Below are positions 53,565-64,000 of a DNA stretch of 64,000 bases, one piece after another (within the stretch, counting starts at the first letter, position 1; each line of letters begins with the position of its first letter). Under the pieces are notes generated by a model. The model searched no databases and was not told the origin of the DNA. It was given only the letters and a program-made list of their open reading frames with translations. Position numbers and translations under genes: made by a program. Origin of the DNA: Bugula neritina (taxonomy: Eukaryota > Bryozoa > Gymnolaemata > Cheilostomatida > Bugulidae); contig CAXIUT010000179.1 of the NCBI GenBank assembly GCA_964035545.1, forward strand, positions 1 to 64,000. Direction: 5' to 3'.

Positions 53565-53915
53565 TCAAGGATCTTCTAAACGATTTTTGGACACAATTTG
53601 TCTTTATTTTTGGATTTATTTTACAGTTTCAGGTTTTTTGTATTATCTCATCAAATTATTTAAAGTAAAAATATCCTTAACAAAAACAAACACATACAAA
53701 CTTTTTATCTGATCCCAATCTAAGAGAATAATTACCTATTATTTTATAATTTTGTCTTTTCTATTTTAATTGTAATTTGTTCCATCTGGCATACATGTTC
53801 ACCAAAGAAACGATGTATTTTCTATCAAGTAAGCGCTATTAGTACCTAAATGACCAAATACACTCGTCCTCAACTTTATATCAACTCTTAGAGTCTTTCC
53901 TATGAGCTCCATCAT
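53565..53915 (-). CDS. Small ~100-aa gene, exon structure unresolved
   Basis: Coding-like frames are visible, but a single model needs two introns: a convincing 22-nt one (53676-53697) and an unusually long 26-nt one upstream. With these the protein begins MMELIGKTLRVDIK, passes through LLDRKYIVSLVNMYARWNKL and ends KNRLEDP. The MELIGKTLRVDIKLRTSVFG stretch resembles an Sm/LSm strand pattern, but only if the long intron is wrong. It could also be a 5' part of the Myb gene. Low confidence in structure, moderate confidence that something is coded here. Confidence 0.4.
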
Positions 53916-54066
53916 TCATCTTAATTATAAAACTACTGACAAACCTCGATTGACTAAACCAAAATAATTTGTAAAACTACACTTACATATATTTGATATA
54001 TATAAGGAGTGGACCTTTGCTTGTTAATATGAAATAAAAATACAAAGCAAACAATAAGTGAGAATA

Positions 54067-55257
54067 TCAGTCGTCTTAATTATAGTAAAAAGAGGTACCA
54101 ACTCCCACGCTTTCCATTATCTTAGTTGGTTTTGCTGGTTCTTCTTCCTGAACAAGTTATTTCTATTTTCTATCGTCAACTTTCACCACTTCTTTTTAGA
54201 CTATTTTCTCTTTCTATACTTATAACTATTTGATCTAAACCTGATCTTACTTATCCTCTTTCTAGACTTTTTATCTTATCACAGATAAATCTCCATTATC
54301 AACCTTCGATTTACTCTTCTCCTTCTTTACCTTATCGTTCTTCTTGGTTTCTACTGGTTTATTTTATAATCTTTTCTTCCTTTTAGACCATTCAATCATC
54401 TCTTACATCTATTTACGTTTCTGTTGGGAAATAGGTATCGAACTAATCCTTTGCCTATTATTAGCCACTTCTTCTTCATCTCTAAATGCTCCCATTCTAC
54501 CCTCCCAGTATAAAATCTACTTTTATAGTTGTTAAATAGTTGTTTACTTATCTGTAAGTATTCCTTTAAAACTAAAAAACTCTTTATTGAGTGATTCTAT
54601 TTTAGGACTCCATTTCTAATCTATTTTTTTCATTTATTTTCGCATTTTTCCCATCTAATTCTACATACTCAAATACTCAAAATCAGGATTATCATAATCT
54701 TTTGGTACTGCTGTTTTAGCAAGTTCTTTATATTTATGTTTCTTGCCTATTTATTTTTATAAGCTATGAATCTTTTGTTTAAGCTAGTTGTTCTGAGCTT
54801 TAGCCCGCTTATACTTTTAATAAACAGTTGATACTTGACTATTAAGAGGTTTGTGATAAGAAAGGGCATCTTACTTTTACTATTTCTTTTTGATTAAAGT
54901 TTTTTTTTACACACTCAACTTCAAATATTACTTTTTAAGAAAGATAATATTATTTTACTAATCTTTAACTTCCTCTAATTTATGATCTCCAAGACTACTT
55001 CTAATATTTTTAATTTATTTTTTCAAACTAGCTATTTATTTAAGTTGCCGATTCTGTTCTCTTTTATATTTTTTTTGCAATTCCTATCCCTCCTCTATAA
55101 ACTAAAAATCATTCCCTATAGACTTCTCTAGTAGACCTGAAATAATTTGATCCAATTTTTGAATTTAGACTATCAATCGTTTATTTTGATGTGTCATTCT
55201 CACTCGATTTAGTTTTGTTAGTTCAGGTCTATCCAACTGAACTGATGATTATTGCAT
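54067..55257 (-). CDS. Long coiled-coil protein, unknown
   Basis: 396 aa, one frame. Residues ~10-290 are Lys/Glu/Leu-rich with heptad pattern (LTKLNRVRMTHQNKRLIVEI, VEKKTLIKKKEEKEDALSYH, KYKRAKAQNNELKQKIH), followed by a charged low-complexity region (KEKSKSKVDNGDLSVIREK, EVEKEKIVEKEVVKVDD) and a conserved-looking tail GVGTSFYYNEDD. No family recognised; a ciliary or centriolar protein is plausible. Many codons read as Glu are TAA/TAG; with Gln the heptads would look quite different. Confidence 0.75.
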
Positions 55258-55461
55258 TACTAAGTTATATTTTGGTATAAATTAATATCGTATTCATTGT
55301 ATATCAAAATCATATTATTTAATATCATTAAATAAATCCATTCATCTCTTTATCTTCTTATTATTTTGATTTAAATCCTTTTTATGGTCGTTTATTTTAT
55401 TGTTTTTTTAGTTTTTATCATAAATAAACTATAATATCATTAGATTTTTAATAACAAGTTG

Positions 55462-56175
55462 ATGTAGCAGGACATAATCATAAAATTTTGTGTAGTAGGA
55501 TAACCCTCAGTAGGCAAAACCTCAATGCTCTATCAATACGTTCATCATAAATTCGACTAAAAAGTAAGACCAACAATCGGCTGTGATTTTTCAACCAAAA
55601 TCAACTCCACAATAGATGACAAACCAATCCGTCTGCAACTATGGGACATAGCTGGACAGTAACGTTTCAATGCTGTATCCAAAATGTACCTCAGAGGAGC
55701 TCTAGGTATAGAATATTTTAGTAAGGATGTATAATAGTATGTTCGGCAACTGAGCGAGCCACTTTAGAGTAGACTCTAAAATGGAAGAGAATTATCCAAG
55801 AAAATGCAGATTATAATTCTGAAAGCAATGTACCATGTTTATTGGTCCAAAATAAATCTGATCTCATCAATGGATAACAACCATAAAGTCATCAAACTAA
55901 AAAATTTTTATAATAATTTGCCAAAACCAACGACTTCTGCGGACAAATGCAATGTTCAGCCAAATAAAATAAAAATATCGATTAAATATTCCAAGTCCTA
56001 CTTGGTACTTATAGTATCTTATTCAGATTAAACAATAAAACGAGGGCTAGTGAAATGTAGTCCCAGTGCTGCACAGAGAACAACCATGAAGAAAAACGAG
56101 AGTAATAACATAAAACTAACTAACCCTCCTTCTAGTATGGTAGATGCCCCAAATAAGAAGAAAAAATGTTGCTGA
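55462..56175 (+). CDS. Rab-family small GTPase (Rab32/38-like)
   Basis: 223 aa after two introns (55706-55725, 20 nt; 56005-56026, 22 nt). All G motifs present: P-loop GEPSVGKTS, switch I TIGCDFSTK, WDIAGQERF, NKSD (as VQNKSDL), CSAKE. The LKWKR segment after switch II and the long hypervariable region recall Rab32/38-type Rabs. The C-terminus ends KKKKCC, a digeranylgeranylation motif, reached only if the second intron is removed. Acts in vesicle or organelle traffic. The Gln needed for GTP hydrolysis (AGQ) is present and encoded by CAG. Confidence 0.92.
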
Positions 56176-56278
56176 CCTTTGTTTATTAGTCTATTTCATC
56201 ATCTATTCATCAAATAACAATCAATTCCAATCTACTTCAATCAATAGTAATCAACATTAAATGCAAAGATGATAGTGA

Positions 56279-56575
56279 TCATAGATATAGATGTCCGCAT
56301 TGCATATTTAATTTTTGTTGTTTATGTGACTGTTTACATTCCTTCCCCATTGCAGAATAAGTATCCATATACTGTTTCATTGATTTTTACATCCCACTCC
56401 ATTCCTTCCTCATACTAGCACCTTCGATAGAGTTCACCATCCGCTCAGTCACATAAGCTTAACGGCTGGGATACAAACGAGTAGACGACTTCATCAGACG
56501 AGTATAGGTGTCTAGAGGGGAGCTGTAGTGAGCTGATTCGAGACGAGTTGGATCATACATACCGTGATTTTCCAT
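56279..56575 (-). CDS. 98-aa protein, unknown
   Basis: Single short frame starting MENHGMYDPTRLESAHYSSP. Rich in Ser, Met, Lys and Tyr; no domain recognised. Codon use and GC content are like neighbouring genes and unlike the intergenic DNA. It lies 35 bp downstream of the CYB5D1-like gene on the same strand. Confidence 0.6.
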
Positions 56576-56610
56576 TCTTCTATTAATTATAGAATAGTTT
56601 ATGTAATCAA

Positions 56611-57291
56611 TCATTTACTGGTGAGATCATCATTGAAGTGGATATGAATCGCAGGAACATACTGCTCCTCAGGTGGAACCTATAACTCCTAGTATAGAGA
56701 CGATTGATCAACTATTCCGTTTTCTATCAATGTGGCATCCATATTAAGGATCTTTCCTTTACGTTTCCAAGTATAGCTTTTAGCATGGATATTGATTTCC
56801 TCATATCTGTTCAATATCTACCATATTGTTTATTCTTTTGGCACCTACAACTGATCCTATGTATCACTAAGTGTATTGATAATTCTAACAAATTGTGATT
56901 TATTTGTTAGTTTACCTATAAAAAACTATTGATTTTTCCACCAAGGAATCATCAAACAATCCTTCCCAGAATCCAAATGCAAATACAATCCCTGAGGAAT
57001 ATAATATTCTTCCTCTCCACTTTTGTTAATCAACGTCCTAGGAGCCCTTGTCTTCTCATCAAACCAATGAGTTATATCAGTTCCAGCCGCCTTGATAATC
57101 GGCTCTACTTATTTTGAAGTCCTATTTTGTTGAATCAATGCTGTCAAATCATAAATATCATCGAAAAATGATACCCAGATATCGTTTGGAGTATTATGCT
57201 ATTGCAATTACGAAAGAATATAGTAACGTCGTTTTTTGTAAGGTTTGGGAAGTAGTTTTTTCGGGTTGTCTGTTGCACTTTATACACTCAT
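56611..57291 (-). CDS. CYB5D1-like cytochrome-b5-domain protein (ciliary)
   Basis: 226 aa, intronless. The N-terminal cytochrome b5 fold is visible: NDIWVSFFDDIYDLTALI, then EPIIKAAGTDITHWFDEKTR, where the His of HWF is the usual haem ligand; the first His (HPGG) is not present. The rest matches the CYB5D1-type C-terminal half: IPWWKNQEFFIGKLTNK, FVRIINTLSDTEDQLEV, HAKSYTWKRKGKILNMDATL, IENGI and IHIHFNDDLTSK. CYB5D1 family proteins are axonemal and affect ciliary beating. Start is the ATG of MSVESATDNPKK. Confidence 0.88.
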
Positions 57292-57366
57292 TAATTAAAA
57301 TCTATCAAATGATATTTATTGAAACTAAGTTTAAGTGAATAGTAAATATATTAATAAGCAAAATAA

Positions 57367-58811
57367 TCATTGATAATACCTTCTTTTTTTCATAACTCTA
57401 GATTTCTAAAATATTTTAGCAGGAGATATTTTTATTTTATTTCTAGTCTATTTATTCTATTCATAAATATGATCTCTAGGTTCAGTCAGTCCTTCAAGTT
57501 TCTTCAATACACTCATAATCAATATATTCTAAGATGAAGAAGTTAAATTCGTAGAAGGATATCTCAACATCATTCTAGGATTAGATGCTTTTGATGGCTG
57601 TTTCGATAACATCAGCCTATTTTGCTTTTCATCTTGGGAGTTAGCAAGTGTCGATATATTTCTATTTTTTGAACGACCTGATTTTTTATTAAGCAGTTTT
57701 TACTTGTAATCACATATATCACTTATTCTATCATCATAATGCTTCATCTTCTATATTTCTGTTAGCTTACCATAATCAAAACTTTTATGTCCTATTTGAG
57801 GCAATTTAACACCCCGTCTACCTCTCCTATCTGGAGCCTAATAAACTTATAAATCTAAATCCATGCCCAACAGATAAGTTATTTTGAATGGATACTATTT
57901 ATTAAGAGTTAAATCGTTTACAAACTGCTTCCAAATATGCTAATTCTTTGCTATTGACTTCAAAAATGCCAAAGGCTTGAATTTCCATCCATAACCTTCA
58001 CTTTTACATTTACCATTTGTTACCCAACCACGTGCTACTACTCGACCACCTGTTGATTAGACCTATCCCTACTAAATAAAGTATATTCCTTTTATTAATG
58101 AATTTTTGTAAAATAGTTACCTAGATACTATCTTGTTCATCAGTTGAGCTTGTTATATGTATAAATGTAGTAAGGTTCCTCTGAGAAAGTTGGCTAAATG
58201 ATCTGGTCTTGGAAGAGCTATAGGAAGGATCAGAATCAAGGCGAAAGGTTGAGGAACAAAAGGTGAATACACTTAATTTGAAAGATGAATGGGATCAAGA
58301 GTATCTTAAGGACTTGAAAACATAAGCAATATATCATCGATTTAGTGTGATTAATTTTTAGATAAAGGTAAAGATCCTTATTGATGTAACTGAAACATTG
58401 TATTCTAGAGTTGTGAGCTAAGATATGATCTCTAACTTTAAACTTCTTTAGTTTTTCTTTTCAAAGCACTAGCCGCCCTTCCATACAAACAGTAAGCTCT
58501 AGATTCAGCATTAAATGAGTAAACTTTATTCTACGAACAACTAATAATTTGTATCTAATCTGTAGAATTAAAATAATCTGGAAACAATTTGCAATGTCGT
58601 TGATCATTCATATAATGTATGAACTTGGTTAGGATTTCTGAATGTTATTTGATATTTTATTTCATCATACATGCATGAATGAATTTCTTATTATATATAG
58701 AGATACTTATAGATGTAATTCTGGTGTTCCTTCGAGCTAAAATTGATAGCGATTCAGTTCTGTAGGTTTAAGTGTTAATATTTTGGAGAGTTCTTTAAAT
58801 GTTTATTCCAT
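57367..58811 (-). CDS. 474-aa protein, unknown
   Basis: One 20-nt intron (58687-58706) joins the first exon to a long second exon. No family recognised with confidence. The N-terminal part is helical (EETFKELSKILTLKPTELNR, FIHACMMKENIKEHSEIL); a middle segment (DEIQIISCSENKVYSFNAES) is beta-like; then GIYFIEEGEVESTGGRVVA and a basic, Ser/Lys-rich C-terminal third. It is not obviously a transcription factor or enzyme. Upstream of the intron, the ATG at 58811 starts a coherent frame, so I extend the gene there rather than using the internal ATG at 58140. Confidence 0.7.
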
Positions 58812-58974
58812 ATATTATCTATTAAGTTTATTAACTCAAATAGAAGAGTAACTTTATACTTGAGCATGATTTTTAAATTATTTTCTAAAGATATTATTAA
58901 TAGAACAAATAATAGGAGATGATTTAATGTTGAAATTTAGGATAATGCGCAATAAAAATAAATTAATAGAACTG

Positions 58975-61900
58975 ATGCATATCTAAATTGAGCATTGTAA
59001 AGATTGCCACCTTCATAGCTGGTGCTCTCGTCATAACGAAGCCAAGTACAAAGAATTTGCTAGCATTATCGAAGCTAAAGTTCAATCACTGATCTAACAC
59101 TTCACCATTTCTGTCAACTAACCTCCTCAAAGGTATCTTAAATATACCAATCTCAATGCTACTAGCCTTGGACTACAAAGATTCTTTGATTAAGAAAAAC
59201 AAGAAATAGTTGTTTTTCCAAGACACGGGTCTTTTGAGATTAAAGTTAATGATCTTGTGATATTTTCTAAGATTCAATCTAATTTATGGCCCAATGTTGA
59301 GAAGATTGGTGCTTTACTACTTCAAATCAACAACTAACTCGAAAATGGAGGAGACATTCAAAAGTTCTCACTCGACTACAGACTTGTCAATGAAAATAAT
59401 GATTAAAACTTTGTTGATACCTATAAAAAAGTCATAAAATTTAAAATCAATAAAAGACCTCATAGTAGTCAATATAATGCCTCAGCTAATTTTTCAAGAA
59501 TTGCAGATGTTAATTAACCTAGACAAATGAATTACAAAAGAGTTGCTATCAGCTTAAAAAAGCATAACCAGTCTTATAATAGTTAGCAGCCTAAAAAAAT
59601 ATAAAGACCTATTCCAAAATTAAAAAAAGCTTAAACTAAAAAAGTTGATAGAGCTCATTAAAATGCCAACTAATACAATGAGTTTGAGGAGCATCATTTC
59701 GAAAGTCCAGTACAATAGATTACTAAAACTAATCAAAAATATTCACCAAGATCAAGAAGAATAGTTATCAAAAAAGAAGCTTTTGGTCAACTTAAACCAT
59801 TAACTGCTGATTTTTCCGGCAGTCATCCAGGAAAATTATAAAAGAAAAAATTAGTTATTAAACCAAACTAAAAGAAATCAGAATAAGGTAGTGGTAAAAA
59901 GGAAGAAAAAATACAAAAAGTTTAACCAAAAAGTATATAGAAAGTTGAAGAGTCAAAAAGTTAGGTTATGGAATAAAAATCTTTACCTCAAGATGAAAAG
60001 AGACACAGTGAACCCATGAAAGTAAGTTAAAAAGCAGCAGATTAAATAAAATAGGTTTAAATTGAATAGATTAAATAAGAAGAGAAATAGCCATAAGTGG
60101 TTTAACAGGTTAGATAAAGTGTTCAAGAATAAGAAAAATAGGTAAAACCTTCTTAGAAAAATATTTAAAGTATTAAATAAAAAAGTTAAAAAGTAAAATA
60201 AGAATCTTCAAATGATGGATATTAAGATTTAATGAATGAAGTTGAATATGATGACAAAATTAAATCAGTTGAGCCAGAATAAGTTAAAATAGCTCACTAA
60301 GATAAGGAATAAAAGATCAAATAAAAAAGTTAACCTTCAGAAAAAGCAAAAGAAATTAATTAATAAAAAGAATACCAACCTGAATAGAAGAAAAAAAGTT
60401 AAAAATCAAATGAGAAATATGAAGAAGAGGAAATGTATGATTAATTTTAAGAATAAGCTGAAAATTAAGTTCGTCCTGAAACTAGTAGTCACTCAAGAAG
60501 ATAAGAAAGTCATCATTCAGAAATATTATAAACTAAATAAGAAGCAAATGATGGTAATTTCAAAAGAAAAACTGATAGATTTGAAGATTCAAAGGAATAA
60601 GCTGAGTACTAATAATAATTTCCAGTAGAAGTTGGAGAAGAGGTTTCTGAAATTCCTATTATAATCAATAAGAAAAAAGATACTCAAGAAGAAGATAAAA
60701 AGTAATAAGTGAAAGAAAATGATTATCATGTAGAGTTTGAAGAAGAAGCTGGAGATGAAAGAGGCAATGTTGTTGTCTAAAAACAAGATAAAATTAATAA
60801 TGAAGAATAAAAATTAGATGATAAACCAAGATAAATAGTTTAATTAAAAATTGAATAAAAAGTTTAATAAAAAGTCGAAGATAAAGTTTAATAAAAAGTT
60901 GAGGATAAAATTGAATAAAAAGTTGAAAATAAGGAAGATAAAGTTGAATAAAAAGTCGAAGAAATTACTGAATAAAAGCCTTCTGAAAAAATTGAAGATA
61001 AAATTGAATAAAAAAGTGAAGATAAAGTTGAATAAAAAGTTGAAAAGGTGGAATAAAAGGTCGAAGATAAGGTCTAAGATAAAGTTGAAGATAAAATAGA
61101 AGACAAAGTCGAATAAAAAGTAGAAGAAAAAGGTGAATAAAAAGTTGAATAAAAAGTTGAAGATAAGGTCTAAGATAAAATATAAGATAAGATAGAAAAC
61201 AAAGTTGAGAATAAAGTCGATGAAAAAGTGGAATAAAAAGTTTAAGAAAAATCTCAGAGTGATAAGCCTATTTAAATTTAGGAAGTATCTAAAACCATAT
61301 AAAAAATTTAATAAAACAAAAATAATGAATAAAAATAAAATAAAGTATAAAATGAGAAATAAAATCTTAAAAAATAAGAAGCTAGTTAATAGATAGTTAA
61401 AACAGTTTAAAATATTGAATAGAAAGTATAAAGAAAAGAAGAAGATCCAAATAATGAGGTAAAAGAAGATAGAGCTAAAGAAATAAATGCTTTAAAATAA
61501 GATAAAGAATAAAAAATAGAATAAATTAAAGAAATTAAGGAATAAGTAGGCAAATAATAATCGAAAGTTTAAGAACCTAAAGAAATATAGAAACAATAAT
61601 AAAATATTTAAGATGTAAAAGAATAAGTCAAGGAAGTGAAAGAATAAACTAAATAAATTAAAGAATAGGTAAAAGAATAGGTAAAAGAATAGGTAAAAGA
61701 AGAAGTCAAATAATAAGTCAAATAATAAGTCAAATAATAAGTCAAAGAATAAGTCAAATAATAAGTCAAAGAATAAGTCAAATAATAAGTCAAAGAATAA
61801 GTCAAAGAATAAGTCAAATAATAAGTCAAATAATAAGTCAAATAATAAGTCAAATAATAAGTCAAATAATAAGTCAAATAATAAGTCAAATAATAAGTTA

Positions 61901-64000
61901 AATAATAAGTTAAATAAGAAGTTAAAGAAGTAAAATAGGACATCATTTAAATTGAAAAGAATGAAGAAGTAAATTAAAAATCTTCTGAGATGAAATAGGT
62001 AGATTAAAAATAAAAACTTGAAGAAAAAGTTTAGCCTTCATCTTAAGTCCAACCTGAAAAGAAACCTACTTAATAGAATCCTCAATAAATAAAGCAAGAT
62101 TCTAAAAATTAGATTCCTTAATAAACAAAAGTATAGCTTAAATAATAAAATAAAAGCGAACATAAAGAACCAGATAATGCTTAGGTTAAATAAAATGAAA
62201 CTGTTGCTAAACCTATCGAATAGCCAGTTTAGAAAAATGATGAAGAAAAAGTTTAATCAGTCAAACAATAGCCATAAAAAGATAAATAAGCATAAAATAT
62301 ACCAATTCCAGCTCAAGAATAATAGACTATTCAAAAAGAAAATACTTAAAAAGTCGATAAAGAAGAGAAAAAATCATAGCATTAAGTCGAATTTGCAAAA
62401 ATTAATTAATAATCAAAGGTTGAATCAGTAAAATAAATAGCTTAATAAGTTATCATTGCTACTAAAGAAGATAAATAAGAATCAAATAAAGATAAAGAAT
62501 AATAAAAAGTCAAATAACCCGAAAATATTCAATAATAACCTAAATCTGAGGTAAAAGTCTCTTAAATTATTAACATAGTTAAAAATGAATCACCAGTTGA
62601 AGATTAAAAATAGAAATAAGTTGAATAAAAGAAGGAGATTATTAAATAATCATAAAAATAAATTGCTGAATCAATTTCTAAAAACTAAGAAAAATAAGCA
62701 ACTAAAGAAGTAGCATAAAGTGCTTAATAAATTAAAGAAGTAAAAGGACAAACAGAACTAATTATTCAATAATAAACTAAATTATATGTGAAAGAGTTAA
62801 AATAATAAAATTTGTCAGCTAAATAATAACATAAATAATCTAAAGAAGAATAAAAACTTGAAAAAAAAAATTAAGAGGTTAAAGAGAAAGTTTTAGAATA
62901 AATTAAATAAGAACCAAAATAAGAAACAAAAGAAGTAAAATAAGAAACTAACAATTAAGTCAAATAAGAGGTAAAATAAGAAGTGAAATAAGAAGTGAAA
63001 TAAGAAGTAAAATAAGAAGTGAAATAAGAAGTAAAATAATAAGTAAAATAAGAAGCTAAATAAGAAGTTAAATAGGAAAGAAAAGAAGATGTTAAAGAAG
63101 AAGTAAAAAAAGATGAAAAATAATAAGTGAAATAATAGACAAAATAAGAGGTAAGATAAGAAAGAAAAGAAGATATTAAAGAAGATGTTAAAGAAGAAAA
63201 ATAATAAGTAAAATAAGAAGTAAAAGAAATAGTCAAAGACGAAGTCAAAGAAGAAGTTAAATAGGAAAGAAAAGAAGATGTTAAAGATGAAGTTAAAGAA
63301 GTCAAATAAGAGGTAAAATAAGAGACAAAATAAGAGATAAAATAGGAAACTAAAGATGAAAAAGTCGTATAAAAAGCATAAGAAGATATTGAAAAGTAGA
63401 AATATAAATAGTAGTCAAAAGTATAAGAGAAATAAGATATAAAATAACAAAACTAATCAAAATAGATAGTAATTGATAATAAATAATAAATAAAATAATA
63501 ATAAGTCAAAAAGTAGAATATCAAAGAAGAGAAAGAAGAGCCTTAAATAGTCATTAATAAACCTCAATAATAATAAAACAAGAAAGAAGGACAATAAGAA
63601 AATAAATAGGAAGTGAAAAAGATTTAATAAAAAGAATAAATAAAAGAAGAACCAAAAGAAGAGATAAAAGATATAAATGTTAAAGAATAAGCAGAGTAAT
63701 CTAAACCTGTTGTCAGCTAATAAAAAGATAAAAAATAATAAAATGCTAAAGAATAACCTCAAGTTGAGCCATCTAAATAAGAGAAAAAGGAATAATAAAT
63801 TGAAAAAGAGAAAGATAATAAATAAGAGATTAAAGATGAAAAGAAATAGTAAAATGAAGAAAAATAAAAGCTAAAAATCGAGGCATAAGCATTGGTTTCA
63901 TTAGAAAAATAGCCTAAATAAGTTAAATAATAACCTAAATAGGAATCTAAATAGATCTAAAACATTAAATAAAATAATAAATAATAAGCTAAAGAAGAGT
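58975..64000 (+). CDS. SelW/Rdx-like domain fused to a giant Lys/Glu repeat tail (partial)
   Basis: One frame without TGA for ~1,675 codons, still open at the window edge. The first ~130 residues are a thioredoxin-like Rdx (selenoprotein W) domain: MHIEIEHCKDCHLHSWC gives a CxxC redox motif with Cys rather than Sec, and GSFEIKVNDLVIFSKIQSN plus LWPNVEKIGAL match the SelW tail motif. After ~100 mixed residues the protein becomes a Lys/Glu/Val/Gln-rich low-complexity tail with tandem repeats (60840-61250, 61660-61925, 62950-63340). The ATG at 58927 is an in-frame alternative start, but MHIEIEHC fits the family N-terminus. In the Tetrahymena code this tail would be Gln/Lys-rich; with Glu it is a charged coiled coil or disordered polyampholyte. 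Confidence 0.75.
60840..61250 (+). repeat. KVEEKVEDK-type repeats in the SelW-like gene
   Basis: Short imperfect repeats of (K-V/I-E-E/D)n, with TAA and GAA codons interchanging. DNA strand is extremely purine-rich. Confidence 0.85.
61660..61925 (+). repeat. VKEE tandem repeats in the SelW-like gene
   Basis: About twenty-odd copies of a 12-bp unit gtcaaataataa or gtaaaagaatag coding Val-Lys-Glu-Glu, in unbroken frame. The antisense strand gives a false LTYYLTYY open frame. Confidence 0.9.
62950..63340 (+). repeat. EVKEEVK / ERKEDVKEEVK repeats in the SelW-like gene
   Basis: A second 12-bp-based array with interspersed ERKEDVK units; longer ~100-bp duplications containing two or three units also recur, suggesting expansion in steps. 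Confidence 0.85.

Noticed and set aside
58927-58974. Upstream ATG of the SelW-like gene as the start
   Set aside because: In frame, but the extra 16 residues are Lys/Asn-rich and the conserved family N-terminus begins at 58975; kept only as an alternative.
61608-63305. Minus-strand LTYYLTYY and SLTSSLTSS ORFs
   Set aside because: Antisense of the VKEE-coding arrays; the plus strand has the long coherent frame starting in a conserved domain.

Overview
This is ciliate macronuclear DNA. It has blocks of pure C4A2/G4T2 telomere repeat, AT-rich and very short intergenic spaces, and intron-split genes that read through TAA and TAG and stop only at TGA. TAA and TAG fit glutamate much better than glutamine: they sit at near-invariant Glu positions such as TGE and PEGL of a P-type ATPase, MEQQT of MCM4, HELR of a tandem CCCH protein, the alpha-C Glu of an AGC kinase and the catalytic Glu of a chitinase. 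That is the peritrich nuclear code (NCBI table 30), so I read the organism as a peritrich or related oligohymenophorean. Almost every intron I could place is 19-22 nt, most often exactly 20 nt. All protein calls below use TAA/TAG = Glu and TGA = stop.

The sequence is a scaffold, not one chromosome. Positions 1-35531 look like a complete ~35.5-kb macronuclear chromosome, with C4A2 at the left end and G4T2 at the right. A 200-N gap follows. A second molecule starts with C4A2 at 35732 and runs off the right edge. The last 2.72 kb of the first molecule (32728-35450) is repeated, with sparse differences, as the first 2.72 kb of the second (35820-38540). The simplest reading is two alternative chromosome ends that both keep the same three-gene block, joined by a scaffolder. 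Two interstitial C4A2 tracts lie inside the second molecule, at 36372 and 45008.

First chromosome, left to right: a plasma-membrane-type Ca2+ ATPase; a giant lectin/Cys-rich/multi-TM surface protein of about 4,078 aa with five nearly identical 1,464-bp internal repeats; MCM4; a PTEN/tensin-like phosphatase; a small membrane protein; RPA1; GCN5; a tandem CCCH zinc-finger protein; an Acl4-like TPR protein; a calmodulin-lysine methyltransferase-like enzyme; a coiled-coil protein; a pseudokinase-MORN protein; a polytopic membrane protein; then the three-gene shared block (small P/Q-rich protein, 288-aa membrane protein, 335-aa coiled-coil protein).

Second chromosome: the shared block again, then a CRAL-TRIO protein; a GH18 chitinase; two basic unknowns; an ankyrin/PH/AGC kinase; an alveolin-like cortical protein; an unknown; a tubulin-tyrosine-ligase-like enzyme; a GSK3-like kinase; a RING protein; a ULK/ATG1-like kinase; a Myb/SANT protein; a small unresolved gene; a coiled-coil protein; a Rab GTPase; a 98-aa protein; a CYB5D1-like protein; an unknown; and a selenoprotein-W-like (Rdx) domain fused to an enormous Lys/Glu repeat tail that runs off the window. 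I saw no tRNA, rRNA, CRISPR array or transposon.
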